Source of the DNA: Hyphomicrobiales bacterium
GTDB lineage: Bacteria > Pseudomonadota > Alphaproteobacteria > Rhizobiales > Rhizobiaceae
Direction of reading: 5' to 3'
Assembly (NCBI GenBank): GCA_900473795.1
Contig: UCMT01000001.1
Location: 1-64,000, forward strand
Length of the DNA: 64,000 nucleotides
Shown here: one piece after another, positions 36,027 through 44,458 of the stretch
Numbering within the stretch: position 1 is the stretch's first letter
Layout: each line of letters opens with the position of its first letter
The notes under the pieces: generated by a model
What the model was told of the DNA's origin: nothing
What the model saw: only the letters and a program-made list of their open reading frames with translations
Database searches by the model: none
Program-made: the position numbers and the translations under genes

Positions 36027-37376
36027 TCAAATTGCCGAGGAATGTTGTGCCTTGCCCGTAGCCAAATACGTGTCGAAACCTGCCGCAATCGTTCGCACGA
36101 GGGGTTTTCCCAACGGCGTTATGCGGAAGCCTTCGTCGCGCCATTCGAACAGCCCGTTGACATGCGCCGAGGCCATGATCTCGGCCTCGGTGGCGATGGC
36201 GTCCGCTGCGTTCCCAAAGTTTCGAAGAAGGTCCCGGAGTGAAAAGCCGAAATCGCACATCAACCGTTCGATGATCCAGCCCCTGATCCTGTCGTCATCG
36301 CTGAGAATGACCCCTCGCGCCGATGCCAACCCGATTTCGGGTATCGCCCGCTGGTAGGCGGCCGTCACAGGCGTGTTCTGGACGTAACCTTGCGGAAACT
36401 GGCTGATCGCCGATGGTCCAAGCCCAATCAGCGTCGTGCATGGATCATCGGTGTAACCCTGAAAATTGCGGCGTAGCTTGCCCGTCGATGAGACACGCGA
36501 GAGCGGGTCCCCGGCGAGGGCAAAATGATCCAGACCGATTTCCTCATACCCTGCTGACAGGATCATCTCGCGCGCCGCCGAAGACTGCTCAAGCCGCGCG
36601 CTGACGTCAGGCAGCCATTCGTCCTTGATCATCGTCTGATGCTTTTTCAGACGCGGAACATGTGCGTAGCCAAACAGCGCGATACGGTCGGGGCCAAGGT
36701 CAAGCGTCTGTGCGATGGTCGAACAGACACTGGCAATCGTCTGAAAGGGTAGGCCGTAGAGCAGATCGACATTCACCGACGTTGCCCCGTGGACACGGAC
36801 ACCCTCGATCACTGCTTTGGTCACCTCGAAGCTTTGTTGGCGATTGATCGCCCTTTGAACTGTTGCGTCGAAATCCTGTATGCCGAGGCTTGCACGCGTC
36901 ATACCTATCGTCGCCAGTGCCTGGAAGCGGGCACCGTCCATATCCCGCGGATCAATCTCAACGCTGATGTCCGCATCCGGCTGAATGTCAAAGGCGCCAA
37001 CAAGGGTGGCCTTCAAGGCGATGAGATCGTCAGGCTTGAGCATGGTCGGGGAGCCGCCGCCGAAATGAACAGCGCCTATCTTCGCCTTGCCTTTGACAAT
37101 GCGCCCGACGGTTTCGATTTCCATTCGCAGGTATTTCAGGAACGACGCCACCACATCATAGCGCTGGGTGTGTTTGGTCGTGCATGCGCAAAACCAGCAC
37201 AACTGATCGCAATAGGGTATATGGACATAGAGGCTGACGTTTTGATCGGGTTTTATCGCCCTCAGCCAAGAGTCGAATTGACGGTCGTTGACGCCTGAAT
37301 GAAAATGCGGTGCGGTCGGATAGCTGGTGTATCGAGGCACATTTTCAAGTGCAATGTCCGGTGGGAAAACTGTCAT
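36027..37376 (-). CDS. hemN: oxygen-independent coproporphyrinogen III oxidase
   Basis: Radical SAM enzyme that makes protoporphyrinogen-IX for haem when oxygen is low. The 449-residue protein carries the cluster motif HIPYCDQLCWFCACTT near residue 55, FGGGSPTML, and the HemN C-terminal domain. The start at 37376 is preceded, 52 bases upstream, by a perfect FNR/FixK box (37428-37441). Haem supply fits the cbb3 oxidase and Nap cytochromes encoded downstream. Divergent from fnrN. Confidence 0.95.
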   Translation of the reverse strand: MTVFPPDIALENVPRYTSYPTAPHFHSGVNDRQFDSWLRAIKPDQNVSLYVHIPYCDQLCWFCACTTKHTQRYDVVASFLKYLRMEIETVGRIVKGKAKIGAVHFGGGSPTMLKPDDLIALKATLVGAFDIQPDADISVEIDPRDMDGARFQALATIGMTRASLGIQDFDATVQRAINRQQSFEVTKAVIEGVRVHGATSVNVDLLYGLPFQTIASVCSTIAQTLDLGPDRIALFGYAHVPRLKKHQTMIKDEWLPDVSARLEQSSAAREMILSAGYEEIGLDHFALAGDPLSRVSSTGKLRRNFQGYTDDPCTTLIGLGPSAISQFPQGYVQNTPVTAAYQRAIPEIGLASARGVILSDDDRIRGWIIERLMCDFGFSLRDLLRNFGNAADAIATEAEIMASAHVNGLFEWRDEGFRITPLGKPLVRTIAAGFDTYLATGKAQHSSAI

Positions 37377-37427
37377 CGCGTCGCTGTCCTGTTTCCCGTG
37401 ATTTTGATGAAAACAGAGGAGGAGGCC

Positions 37428-37441
37428 TTGATTTCAATCAA
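37428..37441. promoter_or_regulatory. FNR/FixK box (anaerobox) between hemN and fnrN
   Basis: TTGATTTCAATCAA, a perfect TTGAT-N4-ATCAA site. It lies 52 bases before hemN and 78 bases before fnrN, so it could activate hemN and autoregulate fnrN. Confidence 0.9.
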
Positions 37442-37518
37442 ACTGCAGCGACACTTTAGCCGATTGTATTTCGTTTTCGCTGCGCGCAAATCCCAATCAG
37501 GGTCCACATGGTGATTTG

Positions 37519-38247
37519 ATGATCGAACGGCTTGATGTACACAGCGCAGGCATTCCAGTCCTCTGTCAGGCCTGTGAGGCAAGGCATCGGGGCGTTTGCG
37601 GTGCGCTTGAACCGGACCAACTGGTCGCTCTTGCCAAAACCTCGTCAAAGCATCGTGTGACGAGCGGCGCAGAATTGATCGGCGATATGGAAGCGGTGGA
37701 TGGTTATTCCAACATCCTTTCCGGCGTCGTCAAGCTGACGAAAACGCTCTCGGATGGACGTGAACAGATTGTCGGCCTGCAGTTCGCCCCCGATTTTCTT
37801 GGCCGTCCCTTCAGAGAGGAGAGCGCGCTTACAGCCCAGGCCGCGACCGACGTGTCGCTTTGTTCGTTCCCGCGCGCCACGATAGAGGGCATGCTGAAGA
37901 GGTCGCCCGGTCTCGAACACCGATTACTCGAGCAGACGTTGCGGGAACTGGATGAGGCGCGCGACTGGATGGTGACGCTCGGCCGCAAGACTGCCGGGGA
38001 GAAAGTCGCGAGCTTCCTTATGTTGATCGCCACCTATATCGATCCGGAGCTCGACCCGCGCTCAGGTTCGGCCGTCTTTGATTTGCCTCTGACACGGGCT
38101 GAAATCGCAGATTTCCTCGGTCTGACGATTGAAACCGTCAGCCGGCAGTTGACAAAGCTCAAAGCGGACAAAGTGATCCAGATCGAGAACAATCGGCGTG
38201 TAACCGTCGAAAATATCGAGCGTCTCAGATTTCGCGCGGGGCTCTAG
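37519..38247 (+). CDS. fnrN: Crp/Fnr-family oxygen-sensing regulator FnrN
   Basis: Transcription factor of 242 residues. Its N-terminus has the FNR-type Cys cluster, CQACEARHRGVC, and a fourth Cys in the effector domain (SLCSFPRAT), fitting an oxygen-labile [4Fe-4S] centre, which FixK proteins lack. The DNA-binding helix is LTRAEIADFLGLTIETVSRQLTKL; the E and R of ETVSRQ predict TTGAT half-site recognition, and such sites occur at 37428, 38816, 42285 and 52129. ATG at 37519 chosen; an in-frame TTG lies just before. The 3' end overlaps the convergent hemerythrin gene by 23 bases. Confidence 0.95.
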   Translation: MIERLDVHSAGIPVLCQACEARHRGVCGALEPDQLVALAKTSSKHRVTSGAELIGDMEAVDGYSNILSGVVKLTKTLSDGREQIVGLQFAPDFLGRPFREESALTAQAATDVSLCSFPRATIEGMLKRSPGLEHRLLEQTLRELDEARDWMVTLGRKTAGEKVASFLMLIATYIDPELDPRSGSAVFDLPLTRAEIADFLGLTIETVSRQLTKLKADKVIQIENNRRVTVENIERLRFRAGL

Positions 38248-38752
38248 CAAACGCCCCAAAAATGATCGGCGCGATATGCTCGCTCTCGAAAGCAATATGC
38301 CGGCGCATGCCTTCGAAAAAGCCGCGCAGCATGAAACCGAACATTTCGGCATTCGCAACTACACCCTCGTGCCCGATCTTGAACAGAATTTCGGTCAGCT
38401 CGTCTGCAAAGCACTCATCCTCGACATGCTCGATCCGCAAGCGCTTCGTGGATCCAGCCGTTTTGGTGGCGTCAGGCAAGGCATCGTATGCCGGGAAAAT
38501 GATCGTTTCTTCCAGATGGTGAGCATGGCGCAGGAGCGGCAGGAGCGTACTGGCGACCGTCAAGCAAGTAAGCCTTTCGACCCGCTCTGGCAGAGAATCG
38601 GCAATGTCCTCCAGCGTGCCGCACAAGGTAAGTTTTCGCTCGTGCATCAAGAGCATCTCCTGGAGGGGCGCGAGCATTCCCCCGTCGTTTCGAAGCGGCT
38701 GGAAAGGTCCGCGGTATTGCCGCAACCAAGGACTATATCGCCTGCCTCTCAT
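38225..38752 (-). CDS. hemerythrin-like HHE-domain protein
   Basis: A 175-residue protein whose last 140 residues form a four-helix HHE domain, with candidate di-iron ligands in LLMHERK, LLRHAHHLEET, RIEHVEDE and MRRHIAFESEH. It may bind oxygen, NO or act in iron-centre repair. The start is uncertain: 38752 (MRGRRYSPW) is preferred because an FNR box centred at 38822.5 would place a class II transcription start near 38781, upstream of 38752 but downstream of the alternative ATG at 38791. Shares that box with the divergent fixN. Confidence 0.75.
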   Translation of the reverse strand: MRGRRYSPWLRQYRGPFQPLRNDGGMLAPLQEMLLMHERKLTLCGTLEDIADSLPERVERLTCLTVASTLLPLLRHAHHLEETIIFPAYDALPDATKTAGSTKRLRIEHVEDECFADELTEILFKIGHEGVVANAEMFGFMLRGFFEGMRRHIAFESEHIAPIIFGAFARAPREI

Positions 38753-38815
38753 CGGCCTTTTGCCTCTCCCGCTTTGGTACCTGAGAAGCATTGGCCGACA
38801 TCCGCGGCACCAGCC

Positions 38816-38829
38816 TTGACATAGATCAA
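38816..38829. promoter_or_regulatory. FNR/FixK box between the hemerythrin gene and fixN
   Basis: TTGACATAGATCAA, one mismatch from TTGAT-N4-ATCAA. It is 59 bases upstream of fixN, fitting activation from about -41.5 of a transcript starting near 38864, and may serve the divergent hemerythrin gene too. Confidence 0.88.
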
Positions 38830-38888
38830 AGCATTCTCCTCTCCGATGCGAGACATGTGACCCCAGACATGCCTTTGGGGAAAATTCA

Positions 38889-40499
38889 ATGAAGCACGGT
38901 TCCGCCATCATCGGGCTGGGCGTCGCCACATTCCTGGTGCTGCTCGCTGCCGGATTTGCATATGACGCGGCCTTTGCCAGTCATATGTGGGTTCTGTTTT
39001 TCGTATTGCTGATATCGGTGGTCGTGCTTTTGCGCCGCACGACCTTCGAACCGGCTCCGGTCATCAACCCGTCCGTCTACATGGATGAGCCGATTCGCTA
39101 TGGCGTCGTCGCCACCATGTTCTGGGCCGTCGTTGGTCTGCTGGTCGGCGTTATCGTTGCGTTGCAACTCGCCTATCCGGAGCTCAACATCGAGCCATGG
39201 TTCAATTTCGGCCGGATGCGGCCGCTGCACACTTCGGGGGTAATTTTCGCCTTCTGCGGCAACGCGCTGCTGGCAACCTCTTTCTATGTCGTGCAGCGGA
39301 CCACAAGGGCGCGGCTGTTTGGCGGCGATCTCGTCTGGTTCGTTTTCTGGGGCTACCAACTGTTCATCGTCATGGCAGCGACCGGCTATCTGCTCGGGAT
39401 AACGGAGGGTCGTGAATATGCGGAGCCGGAATGGTATGTCGACCTCTGGCTGACGATTGTCTGGGTTGCCTATCTGGTGGTTTTTCTCGGCACCATTCTG
39501 AAGCGTGAAGAGCCACACATCTATGTGGCGAACTGGTTCTACCTTTCCTTCATCGTCACCGTCGCGATGCTGCACGTCGTCAACAACCTGTCGATGCCGG
39601 TGTCGCTACTCGGCACCAAAAGCTACTCCGCCTTCTCGGGCGTACAGGATGCGTTGACGCAGTGGTGGTATGGTCACAACGCAGTCGGCTTCTTCCTGAC
39701 GGCCGGCTTCCTCGGCATGATGTATTATTTCGTGCCCAAGCAGGCCAACCGACCGGTCTATTCCTATCGCCTGTCCATCATCCATTTCTGGGCGCTGATC
39801 TTCCTCTATATCTGGGCGGGACCGCACCATCTGCACTTTACCGCGCTGCCGGACTGGGCGCAGACGCTCGGCATGGTGTTCTCGATCATGCTGTGGATGC
39901 CGTCCTGGGGCGGAATGATCAACGGCCTGATGACGCTGTCGGGAGCATGGGACAAGCTGCGTACCGACCCGATCATCCGCATGATGGTCGCGGCAATAGC
40001 CTTCTACGGCATGTCGACCTTCGAAGGGCCGATGATGTCGATCAAGACGGTCAACTCCCTGTCTCACTACACAGACTGGACCATCGGCCACGTCCATTCC
40101 GGCGCGCTCGGCTGGAACGGCCTGATCGCCTTTGCGGCACTTTACTACATGGTGCCGAAGCTGTGGAACCGCGAAAGACTCTATTCGATGCGGATGGTGA
40201 GCTGGCACTTCTGGTGTGCAACGCTCGGCATCGTCATCTACGCGGCGGTGATGTGGGTGGCAGGCATCCAGCAGGGATTGATGTGGCGCGAGCATGATGA
40301 GCAGGGTTTCCTCGTCTACTCCTTCGTCGAAAGCGTTGCAGCGCTGCATCCCTACTACCAGATCCGGGCACTCGGCGGCGGGCTTTACCTGACGGGAGCG
40401 CTGATCATGGCATGGAACGTCGCCATGACGATCCTCGGTTATCAACGCTGCGAAGAGCCCATCGGCGGCGCGCTTCCCGCCATGCAGCCTGCAGAATAG
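38889..40499 (+). CDS. fixN: cbb3-type cytochrome c oxidase subunit I
   Basis: Catalytic subunit of the high-affinity oxidase used at very low oxygen. The 536-residue protein has about twelve spans and the haem/CuB histidines in segments such as [31 protein letters not shown] and [15 protein letters not shown]. First gene of fixNOQP; nine bases separate it from fixO. Synonym ccoN. Confidence 0.97.
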   Translation: MKHGSAIIGLGVATFLVLLAAGFAYDAAFASHMWVLFFVLLISVVVLLRRTTFEPAPVINPSVYMDEPIRYGVVATMFWAVVGLLVGVIVALQLAYPELNIEPWFNFGRMRPLHTSGVIFAFCGNALLATSFYVVQRTTRARLFGGDLVWFVFWGYQLFIVMAATGYLLGITEGREYAEPEWYVDLWLTIVWVAYLVVFLGTILKREEPHIYVANWFYLSFIVTVAMLHVVNNLSMPVSLLGTKSYSAFSGVQDALTQWWYGHNAVGFFLTAGFLGMMYYFVPKQANRPVYSYRLSIIHFWALIFLYIWAGPHHLHFTALPDWAQTLGMVFSIMLWMPSWGGMINGLMTLSGAWDKLRTDPIIRMMVAAIAFYGMSTFEGPMMSIKTVNSLSHYTDWTIGHVHSGALGWNGLIAFAALYYMVPKLWNRERLYSMRMVSWHFWCATLGIVIYAAVMWVAGIQQGLMWREHDEQGFLVYSFVESVAALHPYYQIRALGGGLYLTGALIMAWNVAMTILGYQRCEEPIGGALPAMQPAE

Positions 40500-40508
40500 G
40501 GGACTTCC

Positions 40509-41240
40509 ATGTCATTGTTGGACAAACACGCGATTATCGAACGCAACGCAACCCTGCTTCTCGTCGGCTCGCTTCTGGTCGTGACGATCGGCGGTATCGT
40601 CGAGATTGCTCCGCTGTTCTACCTCCAGAACACGATCGAGAAAGCCGAAGGCATGCGGCCCTATTCGCCGCTGGAGCTTGCCGGCCGCAACATCTACATC
40701 CGCGAGGGCTGCTATGTCTGCCATAGCCAGATGATCCGGCCCTTCCGCGACGAAGTGGAACGCTACGGCCATTACAGCCTGGCGGCGGAATCCATGTACG
40801 ATCACCCGTTCCAGTGGGGTTCCAAGCGAACCGGGCCGGACCTCGCGCGCGTCGGCGACCGGTATTCCAACGAGTGGCATGCCCAGCACCTGATCGAGCC
40901 GCGTGCCGTGGTGCCGGAATCGATCATGCCAAGCTACGCGTTTTTGAAGACGAAGCCGCTCGATGTCAGGGATATGGCCTCGCATCTCAAGGCCAATTCG
41001 GCCGTCGCCGTGCCCTACACGCAGGAGATGATCGACAATGCCGGCGCGGACGTCAGGACACAGGCCGATCCGAACGCCGATACGTCCGGGCTCGAAGCCC
41101 GGTACCCGAAAGCCAAGGTCGGCGATTTCGACGGCGACCCGCAGCAGCTTACCGAGATGGACGCCCTGATCGCCTACCTCCAGATGCTGGGCACGCTCGT
41201 CGATTTCAAAACCTACGTTGAAACCGGTGGTGACCGCTAA
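40509..41240 (+). CDS. fixO: cbb3 oxidase subunit II, mono-haem cytochrome c
   Basis: Membrane-anchored periplasmic cytochrome, 243 residues: one N-terminal span ([22 protein letters not shown]) then a single haem site [11 protein letters not shown] near residue 72, and methionine-containing segments (PESIMPSY) that can supply the axial ligand. Passes electrons to FixN. Synonym ccoO. Confidence 0.97.
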   Translation: MSLLDKHAIIERNATLLLVGSLLVVTIGGIVEIAPLFYLQNTIEKAEGMRPYSPLELAGRNIYIREGCYVCHSQMIRPFRDEVERYGHYSLAAESMYDHPFQWGSKRTGPDLARVGDRYSNEWHAQHLIEPRAVVPESIMPSYAFLKTKPLDVRDMASHLKANSAVAVPYTQEMIDNAGADVRTQADPNADTSGLEARYPKAKVGDFDGDPQQLTEMDALIAYLQMLGTLVDFKTYVETGGDR

Positions 41241-41250
41241 GGGGGCCGCA

Positions 41251-41400
41251 ATGGACTATCACATCATGCGGACATTTGCGGACAGCTGGGGGCTTCTCGC
41301 AATGCTGCTGTTTTTCATCGGCGCCTCGATCTTCGCCTTCCGTCCCGGCAGCAAGGTGCTGAGCGACGAAGCTGCCCGCATCCCCCTGAAGGATGACTGA
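41251..41400 (+). CDS. fixQ: cbb3 oxidase small subunit
   Basis: A 49-residue single-span protein (MDYHIMRTFADSWGLLAMLL...) that stabilises the oxidase complex. ATG at 41251, ten bases after fixO; it is followed one base later by fixP. Synonym ccoQ. Confidence 0.93.
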   Translation: MDYHIMRTFADSWGLLAMLLFFIGASIFAFRPGSKVLSDEAARIPLKDD

Positions 41401-41401
41401 C

Positions 41402-42265
41402 ATGAGCGACAAACATATCGACAAGATTTCCGGCGTTTCGACCACCGGACATGAGTGGGATGGAATACGCGAACTGAACAATCCAATGCCGCGGTGGTGG
41501 GTATGGACGTTCTATGCGACAATTTTCTGGGGACTCGCCTATACCATCGCCTATCCGGCATGGCCACTTCTTACCTCCTCGACCAAAGGTCTGTTCGGTT
41601 ATTCGAGCCGCGCCGAGGTTGTCCAGGACATTGCCGCTGCGGACGCCGTCAAGGGCAGCTATGTGGAGATGATCAAGGGCAAGACGATCAACGACATCCT
41701 CGCCGATGAGACACTGCGCGCGATCGCAGTCTCGGCCGGAGGCGCGGCGTTCAAGGTGAACTGCGTCCAATGCCACGGATCGGGTGCCCAAGGCTCGTCT
41801 GGATATCCGAACCTCAACGACGATGACTGGCTATGGGGTGGCAAGGCGGATACGATCCAGCAGACGATCAACCATGGCATCCGCTTTGCCGGTGACGGCC
41901 AAACGCGCGAGTCCGTGATGCCCGCCTTCGCGGATGTCCTTGACCGGAAACAAATCCAACAAGTCAGCACCTACGTCGCCAGCCTCTCCGGCCCGGCTGC
42001 CGAGCAAAGCAATATTGAACCCGGTGCGGTCATCTTCGCGGAGAACTGCGCCGCTTGCCATGGCGCAAATGCCAAGGGCAATCGCGAGCTCGGAGCACCC
42101 GATCTGACCGACGCCATTTGGTTGAATGGCTCCGGCGAGGCCGCGATCGCTGCGCAAGTGAAGTCTCCGAAGATGGGCGTCATGCCGGCCTGGGGCGACC
42201 GCCTCGGTGAAACGTCCGTCAAGGAGCTCGCCGTATTCGTCCACTCGCTCGGGGGCAGCGAGTGA
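41402..42265 (+). CDS. fixP: cbb3 oxidase subunit III, di-haem cytochrome c
   Basis: Membrane-anchored di-haem cytochrome, 287 residues. The N-terminus MSDKHIDKISGVSTTGHEWDG is characteristic of FixP; one span at ~35-55, then haem sites CVQCHGSG (~122) and CAACHGAN (~217). Delivers electrons from cytochrome c to FixO/FixN. Its stop is followed seven bases later by an 18-bp hairpin containing an FNR box. Synonym ccoP. Confidence 0.96.
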   Translation: MSDKHIDKISGVSTTGHEWDGIRELNNPMPRWWVWTFYATIFWGLAYTIAYPAWPLLTSSTKGLFGYSSRAEVVQDIAAADAVKGSYVEMIKGKTINDILADETLRAIAVSAGGAAFKVNCVQCHGSGAQGSSGYPNLNDDDWLWGGKADTIQQTINHGIRFAGDGQTRESVMPAFADVLDRKQIQQVSTYVASLSGPAAEQSNIEPGAVIFAENCAACHGANAKGNRELGAPDLTDAIWLNGSGEAAIAAQVKSPKMGVMPAWGDRLGETSVKELAVFVHSLGGSE

Positions 42266-42271
42266 CGAACA

Positions 42272-42311
42272 TGTCCGACGCGCTTTGATTTCGATCAAGG
42301 CGCGTCGGACA
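42272..42311. terminator. 18-bp hairpin capped by UUCG, built around an FNR box
   Basis: A single 40-base dyad: 12 perfect outer pairs (42272-42283 with 42300-42311), one T-G wobble, five pairs formed by the TTGAT/ATCAA halves of an FNR box, and a TTCG apex (42290-42293). It starts seven bases after the fixP stop. No long T-run follows, so it may be a 3' stability element or partial terminator for fixNOQP. Confidence 0.8.
42285..42298. promoter_or_regulatory. FNR/FixK box upstream of fixG, inside the hairpin
   Basis: TTGATTTCGATCAA, a perfect TTGAT-N4-ATCAA match, centred 110 bases before the fixG start. In DNA it should recruit FnrN or FixK for fixGHIS; in RNA the same bases form the upper stem and loop of the hairpin at 42272-42311. 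Confidence 0.88.
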
Positions 42312-42401
42312 GCGTTTCCGCATGGTGGGCACGTCAATTGATGCATGGGTCTGCGCGGTGCGTGTCGATGACGCAAAACCTATTTGAAAACTGGTGCCCA
42401 G

Positions 42402-43964
42402 ATGCAGGATCAAAGCGAAATCATTCGGCTGGAAGCGGACGCCGTCAATTCAGCCAGGACCCGCCAGCCCCTCTATGCGCCGCGCCGTAAGATATTTCCG
42501 AAGCGGGCCTCGGGTGACTTTCGCCGATTCAAATGGATCGTCATGGCGATCACGCTCGGCATTTACTATTTGACGCCGTGGCTGCGGTGGGACCGCGGTC
42601 CGTTCGCGCCGGATCAGGCTGTGCTGATCGATCTGGTGAACCGCCGCTTCTACTTCTTCTTCATCGAGATATGGCCGCAGGAGTTTTTCTTCGTGGCTGG
42701 TCTTTTGGTCATGGCCGGGATCGGGCTGTTTCTCGTCACCTCGACGGTCGGACGCGCCTGGTGTGGTTACACCTGTCCGCAAACCGTCTGGGTTGATCTA
42801 TTCCTCGTTGTGGAGCGTGCGATCGAGGGGGATCGCAACGCGCGGATCAAACTTGATGCCGCACCCTGGTCGTTCCGCAAGATTGCGACCCGCGTAATCA
42901 AGCATACCATCTGGCTCTGCATCGCAGTCGCGACCGGCGGCGCGTGGATCTTCTATTTCGCCGACGCGCCGAAACTCGTCGCCGATTTCGTCGCCGGCGC
43001 GGCGGTTGCCTCCGCCTACGTGACCGTCGCCATCCTGACCGCGACCACCTATACCTTCGGGGGGCTGATGCGGGAGCAGGTCTGCACCTACATGTGCCCC
43101 TGGCCGCGCATTCAGGCAGCCATGCTCGATGAAACGTCGCTAACAGTCACTTATAATGATTGGCGGGGCGAGCCGCGATCGCGCCACGCCAAAAGGATGG
43201 CGTTGGCCGGCGAAAGCGTCGGCGACTGCGTTGATTGCAACGCCTGCGTTGCCGTGTGCCCGATGGGTATCGATATTCGTGATGGGCAGCAGCTCGAGTG
43301 CATCACCTGCGCCCTGTGCATCGACGCTTGCGACGGCGTGATGGACAAACTGGGCAAGGAACGCGGGCTGATCTCCTACACGACCCTGAACGACTATAAC
43401 GCCAATATGGCGCTTGCCACCGCTGGAAGCACCCACCCGGTCAATCCGGCTCTGGTGCGCAATCCGGACGGCCGGCTTTCCAACAAGGTGGCAAACATCA
43501 GCCTGCGCAAGTTATTCCGGCCGCGAACCCTGATCTATCTGGGTGTCTGGAGCGCAATAGGTCTGTTCATGGTCTATGCGCTGCTCACCCGTAACCGGCT
43601 GGAACTGAACGTTCTACACGACCGGAATCCCCAGTTTGTCGTGCTGTCCGACGGCTCCATCCGAAACGGTTACACGCTGAAACTTCTGAACATGGTGCCC
43701 CGGCAGCGCAGCGTACGGCTCTCCTTAAAGGGAGCTTTCCCCGCAGCGTCGATGTCGGTGCTGGGGAGTGGCAAGCCGGAAGGAGGGGCATTCGATATTG
43801 AACTTGAGCCCGACCGGTTGAAGACGATCAAGGTATTCGTCCGGCAAGCCGCAGGGCAGGCGGCCGCGCCCTTTCAGGAATTCAAGTTCGTCATCGAAGA
43901 CAATGCTGGCGGCGAACGTGCGGACTACACGGCAACCTTCAATGCACCGGAGACAGCGCAATGA
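42402..43964 (+). CDS. fixG: cbb3 assembly ferredoxin-like membrane protein
   Basis: Copper-handling assembly factor of 520 residues. After an N-terminal cytosolic stretch there are about five spans, then two ferredoxin-type [4Fe-4S] motifs, CVDCNACVAVCPMGID and CITCALCIDACD, and a C-terminal periplasmic Ig-like domain. The ATG at 42402 is preferred over an in-frame TTG at 42384. Its end overlaps fixH by four bases. Synonym ccoG. Confidence 0.95.
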   Translation: MQDQSEIIRLEADAVNSARTRQPLYAPRRKIFPKRASGDFRRFKWIVMAITLGIYYLTPWLRWDRGPFAPDQAVLIDLVNRRFYFFFIEIWPQEFFFVAGLLVMAGIGLFLVTSTVGRAWCGYTCPQTVWVDLFLVVERAIEGDRNARIKLDAAPWSFRKIATRVIKHTIWLCIAVATGGAWIFYFADAPKLVADFVAGAAVASAYVTVAILTATTYTFGGLMREQVCTYMCPWPRIQAAMLDETSLTVTYNDWRGEPRSRHAKRMALAGESVGDCVDCNACVAVCPMGIDIRDGQQLECITCALCIDACDGVMDKLGKERGLISYTTLNDYNANMALATAGSTHPVNPALVRNPDGRLSNKVANISLRKLFRPRTLIYLGVWSAIGLFMVYALLTRNRLELNVLHDRNPQFVVLSDGSIRNGYTLKLLNMVPRQRSVRLSLKGAFPAASMSVLGSGKPEGGAFDIELEPDRLKTIKVFVRQAAGQAAAPFQEFKFVIEDNAGGERADYTATFNAPETAQ

Positions 43965-44458
43965 AAATCAGGAACGACGTACCGTGGAAGTTCACTGGAA
44001 TGCACATGCTGTGCATCATGATTGCCTTCTTCGCCATCATCATCGCGGTCAACGTCGCCATGGCAAGCCTCGCGCGGTCTTCATGGTCCGGCCTCGTGGT
44101 CAAAAACTCCTACGTCGCCGGCCAGGACTTCAACCGCAGGCTCAAGGAAAGCCGTGAGCAACTGGCGCTTGGTTACAAGGGTACGCTGACGGCCAGCCAG
44201 GACGAGATCACCTACGCGCTTGTGGATGCGCAAGGCAAGGCGATGAAGATCGCATCCGCCCGCGCTTCTTTCAGCCATCCCGTTTATGAAGCGGCCGACT
44301 GGTCGATTGACCTTGCGTCGCCGGACGGCAAGACTTTTTCCGGACGGCACGTCCTGCGCGACGGTGTCTGGATCGTGACCATCGAAAGCGACATCGGTCT
44401 GGGACGGCCCTATGCTGAGGTCAGGCGCGTTACCATCAGCGGCGGAGTGATCCAATGA
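43961..44458 (+). CDS. fixH: cbb3 oxidase maturation protein FixH
   Basis: A 165-residue membrane-anchored protein with one N-terminal span (MLCIMIAFFAIIIAVNVAMA) and a periplasmic domain, needed for assembly of the cbb3 oxidase. ATGA overlaps with both fixG and fixI. Synonym ccoH. Confidence 0.93.
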   Translation: MKIRNDVPWKFTGMHMLCIMIAFFAIIIAVNVAMASLARSSWSGLVVKNSYVAGQDFNRRLKESREQLALGYKGTLTASQDEITYALVDAQGKAMKIASARASFSHPVYEAADWSIDLASPDGKTFSGRHVLRDGVWIVTIESDIGLGRPYAEVRRVTISGGVIQ

